Counted from the stretch's first letter, positions 8,730 to 17,397 are shown. The stretch: DNA of 64,000 nt from Natrinema marinum (GCF_024296685.1 NZ_CP100763.1:3472001-3536000), one strand, 5' to 3'. Numbers and translations: made by a program. Notes: generated from the letters alone by a model not told the origin.

Positions 8730-8980
8730 GGTCGTGATTGCTGTGGTGCCCTCGCTGGGGTACTGCGTACGTGTCCATGTGTTGATCCACGAAATGGACG
8801 ATACGTTACTGCCACTGGGGTGCTTACTGTGCGTAAAGTGGACACATACTGTCTGTTCTCCGTGTGAGGCCACACGTGTGTCAGACGGATAAGGATGGTT
8901 TTCACCCGGAAGCGTACAGTACGTTCCGATCGTCGTTTCGAGGAGTAGCAGGACTTCCAGCGGGGAGTCCGACCGTCGAC

Positions 8981-9394
8981 CTACCCGAGTTCTTCGTCGA
9001 GAATCAGGCGCGTCTTCGTGCTCACGACCTCCTCCTGATCGCGGGCCTTCGTGATCAGATCGTTGACCCCGCGGGTGTCTGCGGCGTCGACGACGAGGAC
9101 GATGTCCTGTTCGCCCGAGACCATCCAGACGAAGTCGACCTCCGCCCACTCGGCCATCCGCTCGGAGACCGCCTTGGTGTCGACGTCGACCGCGACGCCG
9201 ATCTCGAGCATCGCCTGGACGTTGCCCGTGCGGGTCGAGATGGTAAAGCGCTCGATGACGTCGTCGTCCATCATGCGCTCGACGCGGTTGCGAACGGTCC
9301 CCTCGCTGGTCCCCACCTCGTCGGCGATCTCGGTGTACGGCGTCCGGGCGTCCCGCCGGAGGATATCGAGGATCCGTCGGTCTAGATCGTCCAT
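8981..9394 (-). CDS. Lrp/AsnC-family transcriptional regulator
   Basis: A 137-residue regulator. The N-terminal HTH spans about residues 1-50 (MDDLDRRILDILRRD, then YTEIADEVGTSEGTVRNRVERM) and is followed by an AsnC-type RAM ligand-binding domain (IGVAVDVDTKAVSERMAEW, ending VVSTKTRLILDEE). Such proteins sense amino acids and autoregulate. The gene is divergent from carA, and the 102-base gap contains a perfect inverted repeat with an AT core, so control of both itself and carbamoyl-phosphate synthesis is plausible. Confidence 0.92.
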   Translation of the reverse strand: MDDLDRRILDILRRDARTPYTEIADEVGTSEGTVRNRVERMMDDDVIERFTISTRTGNVQAMLEIGVAVDVDTKAVSERMAEWAEVDFVWMVSGEQDIVLVVDAADTRGVNDLITKARDQEEVVSTKTRLILDEELG

Positions 9395-9430
9395 GGAGAT
9401 GCGTGGCTACGACCGACCCGCACTTACCGA

Positions 9431-9445
9431 TTACGAAAATCGTAA
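9431..9445. promoter_or_regulatory. Inverted repeat TTACGA-AAA-TCGTAA, putative Lrp operator
   Basis: A perfect 6-base inverted repeat with a 3-base A core lies between the divergent Lrp gene and carA. A weaker TACG-N5-CGTA pair lies at 9484-9496 next to the carA ATG, and a TATA-like CTTATG at 9465-9470 stands about 27 bases before that ATG. Seen from the Lrp gene, the repeat covers the place where the TATA box would sit, so binding would repress the regulator itself. The assignment to this Lrp protein is inference. Confidence 0.55.
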
Positions 9446-9496
9446 CTGAGCTTCGAAGACAACACTTATGAGCGTCCATCCGATACGTAGATCGTA

Positions 9497-10576
9497 ATGA
9501 CGGAAGCCTACGTCGCACTGGAAGGCGGCCACGTGATCGAGGGACGTGGTCGTGCTCCGGGAACGGCTCGCGGGGAACTCGTTTTCACGACAGCGTATAC
9601 GGGCTACGAGGAGAGTCTGACCGACCCCTCCTACGAGGAACAGGTCCTGACTTTCTCGTACCCGCTGATCGGCAACTACGGCGTCCGCGAGGAGCGATTC
9701 GAGGACGACCGCGTCCACCCCCGCGCCGCGCTCGCCAAGGAGTTCACCGACGACGTCGCCGAGTGGCTCGCAAGCGAGGGCGTCCCGGCGGTCGACCATC
9801 TTGACACCCGAGAGGTCGTCATTGACATCCGCGACGGCGGCGCGATGAAATGCGGCATCGCCGTCGGCGAGGACGTCACCGAGGAAGACGCCATAGCGCA
9901 ACTCGAGGCCTGTAAGGCAATGAGCGACCACACCGATATCGGCGCGCAGGTCAGCGTCGACGACCCCGAGGTCCACGGCGCAGACAACGACGGCGAGACG
10001 GTCGCCCTCGTCGACTGCGGCGCGAAGGGCTCGATCATCAGTTCGCTGCTCGAGCGCGACGCGACGGTCCACGTCCTGCCCTACGACGCCGCCATCGAGG
10101 ACGTCGAGGCCGTCGACCCCGACCTGCTGTTCATCTCGAACGGCCCCGGCGACCCGGTCAACTTCGGCCAGGCGATCTCGCTCGTCGAGGCGTTCGTCGA
10201 GGACACGCCCGTCGCCGGCATCTGTCTCGGCCAGCAGATCGTCGCCGAGGCGCTGGGCGGCTCCACCGAGAAGATGACCTTCGGCCACCGCGGCGTCAAC
10301 CAGCCCGTCCTCGATCTGGAGTCCGGACAGGTCGTCATGACCACGCAGAACCACGGTTACACGGTCGCCGACCCCGGCGACCACCTCGAGGTCACCCAGA
10401 TCAACGTCAACGACGACACGCCCGAGGGGATCGACGGCGTCGAGTACGATGTCATCACCCGTCAGTACCACCCCGAAGCGAACCCTGGCCCCGAAGACAC
10501 CCTCGACTTCTTCGACGACGTGCTCGCCATGGCTTCCGGGCGAGCGGACACGCAGGCGGTTCCCGCCGACGACTGA
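9497..10576 (+). CDS. carA: Carbamoyl-phosphate synthase small (glutaminase) subunit
   Basis: A 359-residue protein of normal CarA length. The N-terminal domain begins TEAYVALEGGHVIEGRG and includes TAYTGYEESLTDPSYE. The class I glutamine amidotransferase half carries the nucleophile in AGICLGQQ (C243) and the His-Glu pair in RQYHPEA (H325, E327), so the triad is complete. It releases ammonia from glutamine for CarB to make carbamoyl phosphate for pyrimidines and arginine. carB is not adjacent in this window. The ATG is about 27 bases downstream of a TATA-like element, so the transcript is probably leaderless. Confidence 0.97.
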   Translation: MTEAYVALEGGHVIEGRGRAPGTARGELVFTTAYTGYEESLTDPSYEEQVLTFSYPLIGNYGVREERFEDDRVHPRAALAKEFTDDVAEWLASEGVPAVDHLDTREVVIDIRDGGAMKCGIAVGEDVTEEDAIAQLEACKAMSDHTDIGAQVSVDDPEVHGADNDGETVALVDCGAKGSIISSLLERDATVHVLPYDAAIEDVEAVDPDLLFISNGPGDPVNFGQAISLVEAFVEDTPVAGICLGQQIVAEALGGSTEKMTFGHRGVNQPVLDLESGQVVMTTQNHGYTVADPGDHLEVTQINVNDDTPEGIDGVEYDVITRQYHPEANPGPEDTLDFFDDVLAMASGRADTQAVPADD

Positions 10577-10707
10577 GCGGTCCGAGCTCGCCTCGGTGGG
10601 TATCAGTCGCACCCGATCGCTCTCTTTGTCGACCGTTGGATATGCGACGAGTGCGGAATCCGCAACGCGATCGGCATCCAACCCTCGAGGTCACCTCTCC
10701 CGCGGCG

Positions 10708-11844
10708 CTACTTCTCGTAGACTCCCTCGTACGCCACGAGTCCACTTTCGGTTCTGACGGTGATCATGACCCACTCCGTATCGATGGTGGCAGCCCCATC
10801 GGGTTCAACGTCGACGGTCGCCAGTAACTGATCGTCTCTGACGGTGAGATACAGCGTCTCTCCCGGTTCGAACGCCTCGTCCACGCTCGCCCCGTAATAG
10901 TTCGCACCGATCGAAGACAACGAGACCGTCGCGTTTTCGGGTATCGGCTCGCCCGATTCCAGCGCGAGTGCGATGGGGTCTCCGTCATCGATCGAAATCG
11001 ACGCTTCGGGAGCCCGCTCGAACCCTTCGTCGACCCACCCCGGTCTCCCGAGTTCGCTCTCGCCGACGCCCGAGAACGTCGTTTCCACCGCGACCGATTC
11101 GGTGTTGCCGTTCCTCGTCTCCCCCTCGAATTCGTACGCGTAGCGTTCGATGCCGTCGTCGGAAACGGTGACCGTCGCGGCGAACTCGCCGTACTCGTCC
11201 ACCAACGGATACAGTTGCTCGAGGTCGTCGCCCATCTCCGTCCCTTCGTAGGTGACGGCCGTCGAACCGTCGGTTTCCTCGACATCGATCAGTTCGTACC
11301 CCGAAACTCCCAGCACGGCTTCAAGTTCGTCGCGGATATTCTGCTCGGCCGTCGTGCGCATCCCCGGTCCGCTTTCGACCCGGTATCGTTCGTTCGAATC
11401 GACGGTCCGGCGAATGAGCGTCTCGTTCCCCGTCTCCGTGAACAGCCAGGTTTTCTCCGTCGACGACACGAACATGCTGTCCTCCGTCAAGGGGGTGAAG
11501 TCGTATTTCGTTTTCTGCATCTTCTGCTCGCCGTCGACGGTGAGCGTGATCGACTCCTCGTACGTCTCCGTGTCGTATTCGATCGTTTCGTGCGTCTCAA
11601 CCGTGTACGACCTGTTTTCGAGAACGGTCTCCTGTCGAGACTCGAGTTTGCTAGCATCGAGTCCGGATTTCCCGGTACCGTCCGGGTAGTCGATGGCCTC
11701 ACTTGCTTCGTCTTTCGTCGCCACTCCCGTTTCGCCCTCTCCGTCATCATCCTCGCTCGTGGTACCGCCGTCGAGGACCCCTGCACATCCCGCAGTCATC
11801 GCTATGACCACGACGACTACAATCATGATTACTGACTTATTCAT
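10708..11844 (-). CDS. Secreted lipoprotein, hypothetical
   Basis: About 378 residues. A hydrophobic Sec-type signal (NKSVIMIVVVVVIAMTAGCAG) ends in a lipobox with Cys, followed by an acidic linker (EDDDGEGETG). The mature part is beta-rich, with a LolA/outer-membrane-lipoprotein-like pattern in the first half (YTVETHETIEYDTETYEESITLTV) and an Ig-like C-terminal region (VSLSSIGANYYGASVDEAFEPGETLYLTV). It is likely anchored outside the cytoplasmic membrane. I prefer the ATG at 11844, five codons inside the longest frame, because it places the signal peptide at the N-terminus. Confidence 0.78.
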   Translation of the reverse strand: MNKSVIMIVVVVVIAMTAGCAGVLDGGTTSEDDDGEGETGVATKDEASEAIDYPDGTGKSGLDASKLESRQETVLENRSYTVETHETIEYDTETYEESITLTVDGEQKMQKTKYDFTPLTEDSMFVSSTEKTWLFTETGNETLIRRTVDSNERYRVESGPGMRTTAEQNIRDELEAVLGVSGYELIDVEETDGSTAVTYEGTEMGDDLEQLYPLVDEYGEFAATVTVSDDGIERYAYEFEGETRNGNTESVAVETTFSGVGESELGRPGWVDEGFERAPEASISIDDGDPIALALESGEPIPENATVSLSSIGANYYGASVDEAFEPGETLYLTVRDDQLLATVDVEPDGAATIDTEWVMITVRTESGLVAYEGVYEK

Positions 11845-11934
11845 GAATGAATACATCAATCCACGGGATATGAAAGAACTGATCGAGCCCTCACCGAACG
11901 GTGACCGGCACTGACCGATCTCCGTCTCGAACGC

Positions 11935-12873
11935 TTACCGGTCAGCCGCGGATCCGGACCGCTCGAGTGCCACAGCCCGTTCCCGGATCGCCTCGTCGTC
12001 GACGGCCTCGAGCAGCACGTCGTCGTCGAGCGCGGCCGCGAGCCGCCGTTGTCCCCGTTCGGCGCGCTCGGTCGCGGTCGCCGAATCGACGTAGGCCGCG
12101 TCGCGGTCCGCGGCGTAGGTTTCGGCCAGGCGGCGGACCGTCTCGGGCTCGCGATCGTCGGCTGCTGCTCCCTCGAACAGCTCGACCCATCGTTCGGGAT
12201 CGGCCCACTCGTCTCGACGGTTTTCGGCTTTGCGCCGCCAGTCGTAGTGGGTGGCAAAGCGGCCCCAGTAGCCCTCGTCCTCGCGCAACTCCCGGAGCAG
12301 CGTGCGGGCAACCGACGCACCGTGGCCGGCCGCGATGATCGCCTGATCGCCACAGCCCGCGAGCGGCCCGGCGACGTAGAGCCCGTCGACGGGCGTGCGA
12401 CCGTCGGCGTCGGGATAGTCGCGGTCGAACCGCTCGTCGGCGTCGTCGGCCCCCTCGGCGACGAACATCGCGTCCTCGTCGAGCCCGCGGAGATACGAGC
12501 CGTCGTACTTCGTCGCGGCGATCACGAACCGGGCCGTGACGGGATCGCTTTCCTGTGGCTCGAGCCGAAAGCCCCCGCCCTCGAGCGCCGTTACCGACTC
12601 GATCAGATCGTCCTCGATCCGACAGCCCGCGGTGTCGGCGTGGTCTCGCGCCAACGCGAGGAAGGTCTCGGGGTCGATCGCGGGGAAGCCGAGGTAGTTC
12701 TCGAGGGAGGCACACCGACGCAGCGAGGACGGCCCGCGATCGAAGAGGACGGTCTCGAGGCCCGCGCGGGCGGTGTAGACGCCGGCCGAACAGCCGGCGG
12801 GGCCGCCGCCGACGACGGCGACCGCGGCGTCGCGGTCCGTGTCGGCGTCGAACGCGGCGTTCTCACTGCCCAT
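11935..12873 (-). CDS. FAD-dependent reductase-like protein (thioredoxin-reductase relative, no CxxC)
   Basis: A 312-residue flavoprotein. The FAD loop AVVGGGPAGCSAG lies at residues 18-30 and the second FAD motif PVDGLYVAGPLAG near 165-177. Compared with thioredoxin reductase, the redox CxxC is absent and the central NAD(P)H domain is missing or very short. Residues from about 200 onward are a helical acidic extension of no known family. The gene overlaps the 3' end of the iron-type substrate-binding protein gene by 11 bases and must be cotranscribed with it behind an iron box, which suggests a role in iron release or reduction. That role is inference. Confidence 0.75.
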   Translation of the reverse strand: MGSENAAFDADTDRDAAVAVVGGGPAGCSAGVYTARAGLETVLFDRGPSSLRRCASLENYLGFPAIDPETFLALARDHADTAGCRIEDDLIESVTALEGGGFRLEPQESDPVTARFVIAATKYDGSYLRGLDEDAMFVAEGADDADERFDRDYPDADGRTPVDGLYVAGPLAGCGDQAIIAAGHGASVARTLLRELREDEGYWGRFATHYDWRRKAENRRDEWADPERWVELFEGAAADDREPETVRRLAETYAADRDAAYVDSATATERAERGQRRLAAALDDDVLLEAVDDEAIRERAVALERSGSAADR

Positions 12874-14056
12874 CGGTAGCTGCTCCGCTGACGACGTTCG
12901 CGACCCGCTCGCGGTCGAACAGGCGTTCGTCTTCCGGAATCTCCGGATAGGGCTGGCCGGATTCGTAGCCCGGCCACGTGCCGAACTGCTCGGGGTAGAG
13001 CTGCTTGGCGGTCATCTCGAGCTGGAACAGGTTCATGATCGGTCCCTGGTAGCGCATCCCGCTGGCGACGACGCGATCGTTTTGTACCGCCGCGAGTTCG
13101 CTGCCGGCGGCGTGGGACTCGAGACGCTGGCGGATGTCCCCGATGGCGTAGCTCGAGGTGATCCCCCAGAGGTGGAGGACGACGTCCGGGTCGGCCTCGA
13201 GCATCGTCTCGTAGCTGACGGTGCCCCAGTCGCCCGACCACTCCACGTCGGCGAGCGCGTCGCGTGCGCCGAGCGGTCGCGTCTCGGCCTGCCAGAAGCC
13301 CGGCGTGTTGAGGTGATAGGAGTAGAATACGCCGTCGCCCAGCGTGACGCGGGCGACCGTCGGCCGCTCGTCTTCGGGCGGCAGGTCCGACTCGATCCGG
13401 GACAGGGTGTCCTCGTAGACCCCCCGGAGCGCCTCGTAGCGCTCCCGCTCCTGGAAGACGGCCGCGACCTTTTCGAAGAGCTCCCAGAGCGTGTAGTACT
13501 CGTAGCTGTCGGCGTACGCGTCGGCGGGCTCGCTGTGGACGCCGCTGTGATAGCTGCCGACCCACGGCGCGACCGTGTCGGCGATCTCTTCGATGTCCGA
13601 GGCGTCCCAGTCGTTCTGGGTCGTCAGCACGTACGACGGGTCGAGGAAGTGCACGTCGCTCTCCGCGCCGTAGAGTTGCTCCTTGGTCACGCCGTTCTCG
13701 AGCGGGTTCTCGAGTCCCTCCCAGTCGAAGGAGACGCCCGGGAGCCGCTCGTAAAACTTGTTCATCGTCGTCCCCGACATCTCGGGGGCGAAGAGCGTGC
13801 TCACCGCGTCACCGTGACCGAGCGCGACCGCCATGTCCGCGTACTGCGTGAACGTGACGAAGGCGTCCTCGGGGACGGCGTCGAACTCCATCTCCCCCAT
13901 CGGTGCCATCGACACCGTGTACGAGCCGTCTCCACTCCCGTTTCCGTTCTCCGAGCCGGTGTCGCCGATACAGCCGGCCAGCGCCGCTCCTCCGGCTGCG
14001 ATCCCTGCCGTCACGAACGTTCGCCGACTCGAGCCGAACTGCCGTGTCGTATCCAT
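12863..14056 (-). CDS. Iron/siderophore-type ABC substrate-binding lipoprotein
   Basis: A 397-residue secreted lipoprotein. The N-terminus has a Tat twin-arginine motif (SSRRTFVTAG) and a lipobox (ALAGCIGD). The mature protein has the periplasmic-binding-protein style of the FecB/PeripBP_2 class, with a long central helix region and PSYVLTTQNDWD and VAAVQNDRVVASGMRYQGP segments. No permease or ATPase gene is adjacent, so it either feeds a transporter encoded elsewhere or works alone. A DtxR-like operator lies six bases upstream of its ATG and the FAD protein gene follows in the same transcript. Confidence 0.82.
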   Translation of the reverse strand: MDTTRQFGSSRRTFVTAGIAAGGAALAGCIGDTGSENGNGSGDGSYTVSMAPMGEMEFDAVPEDAFVTFTQYADMAVALGHGDAVSTLFAPEMSGTTMNKFYERLPGVSFDWEGLENPLENGVTKEQLYGAESDVHFLDPSYVLTTQNDWDASDIEEIADTVAPWVGSYHSGVHSEPADAYADSYEYYTLWELFEKVAAVFQERERYEALRGVYEDTLSRIESDLPPEDERPTVARVTLGDGVFYSYHLNTPGFWQAETRPLGARDALADVEWSGDWGTVSYETMLEADPDVVLHLWGITSSYAIGDIRQRLESHAAGSELAAVQNDRVVASGMRYQGPIMNLFQLEMTAKQLYPEQFGTWPGYESGQPYPEIPEDERLFDRERVANVVSGAATDGQ

Positions 14057-14061
14057 GCGGT

Positions 14062-14103
14062 TTAGGCTCGCCTAATAATCCAAAAGTCGTTCGATTTTAG
14101 GCC
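14062..14103 (-). promoter_or_regulatory. Iron box and promoter of the substrate-binding protein operon
   Basis: The palindrome TTAGGC-TC-GCCTAA (14062-14075) is the classical DtxR/IdeR/SirR-type operator seen before iron-uptake genes in haloarchaea. On the minus strand a TATA-like CCTAAAATC (14094-14102) stands about 25 bases upstream of it, so the start site would fall inside or beside the palindrome. The GGCCTAAAA string itself resembles another operator half-site. Repression under iron-replete conditions is the expected outcome. Confidence 0.8.
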
Positions 14104-14167
14104 GGCCGAAAGCGATGGCGAGGGGACGGGAGGGGGCCCGCCAGCACCGTTCTCGCGGCCAGCGCGA

Positions 14168-14923
14168 TCACTCGGCGAACGCGTACGTGACGGTCACGCT
14201 GGCGCTGACGCTGACGGGGTCGGCGTCGATCTCCGTCGGCGGCGCGCCGCCGGCCGCGTCGCCGCTCGTCACGGCCTCCTGTCGGACCGGGTGGACCTGC
14301 ACGCCGCCGGTCGTGACGGCCGTCGTCCCCGCGAGGCTGACGCCGCGGTTGTCGGCGATGTGGGCTGCCTCCGCGTCGGCGTTTGCCAGCGCCGCGTCGA
14401 TCGCGTCCTTTCGGAGTTCGGCGCGCGTCTCCTGCTGGAGGGTGAAGTTCACGTAGCCCACGTCGTCCGCGCCCGCGGCGACCGCCGCGTCGATGACCTC
14501 GCCGACGCGGTCCACGTCGGTCAGCGTCACCTCGAACGAGTGGGTTCCTTCGAACCCCGCCGACTCGCCGGTTCGCCTGCGGACCGGGGAGATCCGGTAC
14601 TGGCCCTCCTCGACGTTTTCGTCGGCAATCCCCAGTTCGTCGAACGCCGCGCGGAGCCGTTCGGCTCCCGTCGCCAGTTCGTCGGTGACGGCCTCGGCGC
14701 TCTCGCCGCCGGCCTCGACGCCGACGCTGACGATCGCCCGATCCGGTTGCGCTTCGACTGCGCCGTCGGCGCTGACCGTGATCTCGCCTCGATCGGCGCT
14801 CTGAGTGCCGTTCCCGTCCGAATCGCCACCGTCAGTACTGAGCGGGCTTCCCGCACAGCCCGCCACCGCGGCCGCGAGTCCGACCGTCGATGCCGCGAGG
14901 AACTGTCGTCGATCCATACTCAC
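14168..14923 (-). CDS. SIMPL-domain (DUF541) Tat lipoprotein
   Basis: A 251-residue protein with a Tat signal (MDRRQFLAASTVG) and a lipobox (AVAGCAGS), then a SIMPL/DUF541 domain that starts ITVSADGAVEAQPDRAIVSVGV and ends VSASVTVTYAFAE, the usual first and last strands of this family. SIMPL proteins are exported and sit near membranes; bacterial members have been linked to oxidative-stress and signalling roles, but the function is not settled. The start may be the second ATG (MDRRQ), two codons in. It stands alone, upstream of the cysteine synthase gene on the opposite strand. Confidence 0.88.
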   Translation of the reverse strand: MSMDRRQFLAASTVGLAAAVAGCAGSPLSTDGGDSDGNGTQSADRGEITVSADGAVEAQPDRAIVSVGVEAGGESAEAVTDELATGAERLRAAFDELGIADENVEEGQYRISPVRRRTGESAGFEGTHSFEVTLTDVDRVGEVIDAAVAAGADDVGYVNFTLQQETRAELRKDAIDAALANADAEAAHIADNRGVSLAGTTAVTTGGVQVHPVRQEAVTSGDAAGGAPPTEIDADPVSVSASVTVTYAFAE

Positions 14924-15048
14924 ACGTCAGGGGGAACGGGGAAAAGCACGACCCAAGCTCAAACGGCCCTTTGACCCTGCACGGGTACGCTGTCGACCGA
15001 ACCGGTTCGGGGCAAACCGTACCGCGGTTCTCCCGAATGTCTTGCCCC

Positions 15049-15990
15049 ATGGACTCGAGTCTCGAATCCGCGGCCGACATCGACGCCGCCGAGCGCGTCG
15101 ACGAACTGATCGGCGAGACGCCCTTGCTGCGACTGGACGCCTTCGCCGACAACTGCTTCGGGAAGGTCGAGGCGGCGAACCCCTACTCGGTCAAAGACCG
15201 GATCGCCCGCTCGATCGTCGACGCCGCCGAGCGCGCGGGCGCGCTCGAACCCGGCGGCACCGTCGTCGAATCGACCAGCGGCAACACGGGGATCGGGCTC
15301 GCAGCGGTGTCCGCCGCGCGGGGGTACGACTGCGTGCTGACGATGCCGGCATCCATGTCCGTCGAGCGCCGGAAGCTCCTGCGGGCGCTGGGGGCCGACC
15401 TCGAGCTCACCCCTGCCGAGGACGGGATGGGCGGGGCCAACGAGCGTGCCGCCGAACTCGCCGCCGAGCGCGAGGACGCGATCCTGGCCAGCCAGTTCGA
15501 GAACGAGGCAAACCCGGCGGCCCATCGGGAGACGACGGGCCCGGAGATCTGGGCGGCCACCGACGGCGCGGTCGACGCGGTCGTCGCGGGCGTCGGCACC
15601 GGCGGGACGATCACCGGCGTCTCGGAGTACGTCAAAGAGGAGCAGGGAAAGACCGACCTCACGTCCGTCGCGGTCGAGCCCGCCGAGTCGCCGACCCTCT
15701 CGGAACGCAGTTCCGAGGGCCACGACATTCAGGGCATCGGCCCCGGGTTCGTTCCCGATATCCTCCGGACCGAACTCGTCGACGAGGTTCGCGCCGTCGA
15801 GGCGAGCGAAGCCAAAGACGCGGCCCGGAAGCTGGGCCGCAGCGAGGGGCTGCTGGTCGGCATTTCCTCGGGTGCGGCGCTGGCCGCCGGTGCCGAGTAC
15901 GCGACCGAGCACCCGGACGAACTGGTCGTCGTCGTCCTCCCCGACACCGGTGAGCGCTACCTCTCGACCGACCTCTACGAGTTCGAGTAG
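15049..15990 (+). CDS. cysK: PLP-dependent cysteine synthase
   Basis: A 313-residue fold-type II PLP enzyme. The Schiff-base lysine is in NPYSVKDR (K49), the substrate loop is STSGNTG (75-81), the phosphate-binding loop is GVGTGGTITG, and the serine that contacts the pyridine nitrogen is in GISSGAA. The length is that of CysK/CysM. It makes cysteine from an activated serine and sulfide. An ATG four codons earlier (15037, MSCPMDSS) is possible. No serine acetyltransferase gene is nearby; the upstream neighbour is divergent. Confidence 0.93.
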   Translation: MDSSLESAADIDAAERVDELIGETPLLRLDAFADNCFGKVEAANPYSVKDRIARSIVDAAERAGALEPGGTVVESTSGNTGIGLAAVSAARGYDCVLTMPASMSVERRKLLRALGADLELTPAEDGMGGANERAAELAAEREDAILASQFENEANPAAHRETTGPEIWAATDGAVDAVVAGVGTGGTITGVSEYVKEEQGKTDLTSVAVEPAESPTLSERSSEGHDIQGIGPGFVPDILRTELVDEVRAVEASEAKDAARKLGRSEGLLVGISSGAALAAGAEYATEHPDELVVVVLPDTGERYLSTDLYEFE

Positions 15991-16036
15991 CGCGGTGGGC
16001 CGACTGCGGGCTCCCGCGACGCCGCGACCGGCGGCC

Positions 16037-16432
16037 TCAGACCCCTTCGTCGCGGATGACCATGACCTTCACGCGGCGGACGCCGTCGAAGTCGCGAAGT
16101 CTATTGGTGAGGTCCCGGACCCGTTCGGCCGGCCCGCGACAGAACAGCGACTCGAGACACCACTCGCCCTGATGGGTGTGGCTCGTGTTGAGGATCACGC
16201 CCTGATATTCGTGCTGGACGGCGTGGAGTTCCCCGATCACGTCGTGGTGACGGTAATCGAAGCCGACGAGCGCGACGATCTCGCCGGTCGTCTCCTCGAG
16301 GCGTGAGTGGGCCTCGATGTACTCCTGCATCGCCTCCCTGACCGCTCGAGAGCGGTTGTCGATGCCCTGCTCGCGCCAGATCCGGTCGAACTCCTCGAGG
16401 ACCTCGTCCGGAACGTTGAGCGACGTTCGCAT
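16037..16432 (-). CDS. nikR: Nickel-responsive regulator NikR
   Basis: A 131-residue protein. The N-terminal ribbon-helix-helix (MRTSLNVPDEVLEEFD through SRAVREAMQEY) is followed by an ACT-like nickel domain. The square-planar ligands are all visible: H74, H85 and H87 in the SHTH segment, and C92 in WCLES, matching H76, H87, H89 and C95 of E. coli. It should sense Ni(II) and repress uptake or induce export. It is divergent from a His-rich transporter gene, with an inverted repeat in the gap. The start is the ATG at MRTSLNV; the longer frame runs back through the operator region. Confidence 0.94.
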   Translation of the reverse strand: MRTSLNVPDEVLEEFDRIWREQGIDNRSRAVREAMQEYIEAHSRLEETTGEIVALVGFDYRHHDVIGELHAVQHEYQGVILNTSHTHQGEWCLESLFCRGPAERVRDLTNRLRDFDGVRRVKVMVIRDEGV

Positions 16433-16505
16433 ATCGCTGGTACCGTCGCGGTTCCACAAGAGTCCCCCGTATGATCGAACCCCCGTTTCGGTAGTAACAA
16501 CCGTT

Positions 16506-16523
16506 AACCGTGCCGTCACGGTT
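16506..16523. promoter_or_regulatory. Inverted repeat AACCGTG-CCGT-CACGGTT between nikR and transporter
   Basis: A perfect 7-base inverted repeat with a 4-base spacer lies 14 bases upstream of the transporter ATG. It differs from the E. coli NikR site (GTATGA and TCATAC halves 16 bases apart). A GTATGA half is present nearby at about 16470, but its partner half is not clear. The repeat could therefore be a haloarchaeal NikR operator or the site of another regulator. The position at the start site favours repression. Confidence 0.5.
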
Positions 16524-16536
16524 GCTCCGACACACG

Positions 16537-17322
16537 ATGATTCCCGGCGACGCGCTCGGACTGTTCGCGGGCGCCGTCGCGCTCGGTGCCGTCCACGGTA
16601 TCGAACCGGGTCACGGCTGGCCGATCGCGGCGTCGTACGCGCTCGACAAGGGCAACGAGTGGGCGTACGGTCTCGCGGCGAGTCTCATCATCGGTGTCGG
16701 CCACCTCGTGAGCAGCATCGCGATGGTGGCGGTGTTCTTCTACGCGAAGGGGTATTTCGGCCTCACGCAGCTCAACGAGCCGATCACGGTCCTCGGCGGC
16801 GTGCAGATCGGCGGGCCGGTGAGTCTGGTGGCCGGCGTCTTGCTCATCGCGCTCGGCGTTCGCGAGTACCGCCACGGCCACACGCACGGGAGCAGCGACG
16901 ACGGGCACGTCCACGATGGCGCTCACTCCGAGCACTCGCACGATCACGGCCATTCCCACGATCACGGCCACTCGCACGGCGACCTCGAGCACTCTCACGA
17001 CCACAGCCACTCGCACGGCGGCCACGAGCGCGACGCCGACCGCGGCTTGCTCGGCATCGCCTGGTTCGCGTTCGTCCTCGGATTCGCCCACGAAGAGGAG
17101 TTCGAGATCATCGCACTCTGTGCCGGCTCGACGCACTGCCTCGAACTGATGAGCGCCTACGCGCTCACGGTCATCGTCGGTATCGTCGGGCTGACGATGC
17201 TCCTGATCGCGGGCTATCAGCGCTCCGAGGAGACGGTTGAGCAGTACGCGCCGTACCTTCCCGTCTTCTCCGCCGCGGTCCTCGTCGTCATGGGCATCGG
17301 CTTTATCATCGGCCTGTTCTGA
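16537..17322 (+). CDS. His-rich nickel/cobalt transporter (NicO/RcnA-like)
   Basis: A membrane protein of 261 residues with about six segments. The first helix has the HGIEPGHGWPIAAS signature of nickel/cobalt permeases. A loop of about 55 residues is packed with His (HSHDHGHSHDHGHSHGD) and probably binds metal. The second half has VLGFAHEEEFEIIALC and a C-terminal helix VLVVMGIGFIIGLF. I chose the ATG at 16537 because the upstream codons overlap the palindrome. Direction of transport (uptake or efflux) cannot be told; the His loop resembles RcnA efflux proteins. NikR control is implied by the divergent layout. Confidence 0.9.
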   Translation: MIPGDALGLFAGAVALGAVHGIEPGHGWPIAASYALDKGNEWAYGLAASLIIGVGHLVSSIAMVAVFFYAKGYFGLTQLNEPITVLGGVQIGGPVSLVAGVLLIALGVREYRHGHTHGSSDDGHVHDGAHSEHSHDHGHSHDHGHSHGDLEHSHDHSHSHGGHERDADRGLLGIAWFAFVLGFAHEEEFEIIALCAGSTHCLELMSAYALTVIVGIVGLTMLLIAGYQRSEETVEQYAPYLPVFSAAVLVVMGIGFIIGLF

Positions 17323-17397
17323 TCGACCGACGACCGGATATCGGCAGCACGTTCCCCCTCACCGATAACTAAGAACGTCGCTTGTGATCTCTCCCCC

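Noticed and set aside
16900-17030. Short repeats in the transporter gene (CACGATCACGGCCA-type units)
   Set aside because: They encode the His-rich loop of the transporter, so they are a coding effect and not a CRISPR or satellite.
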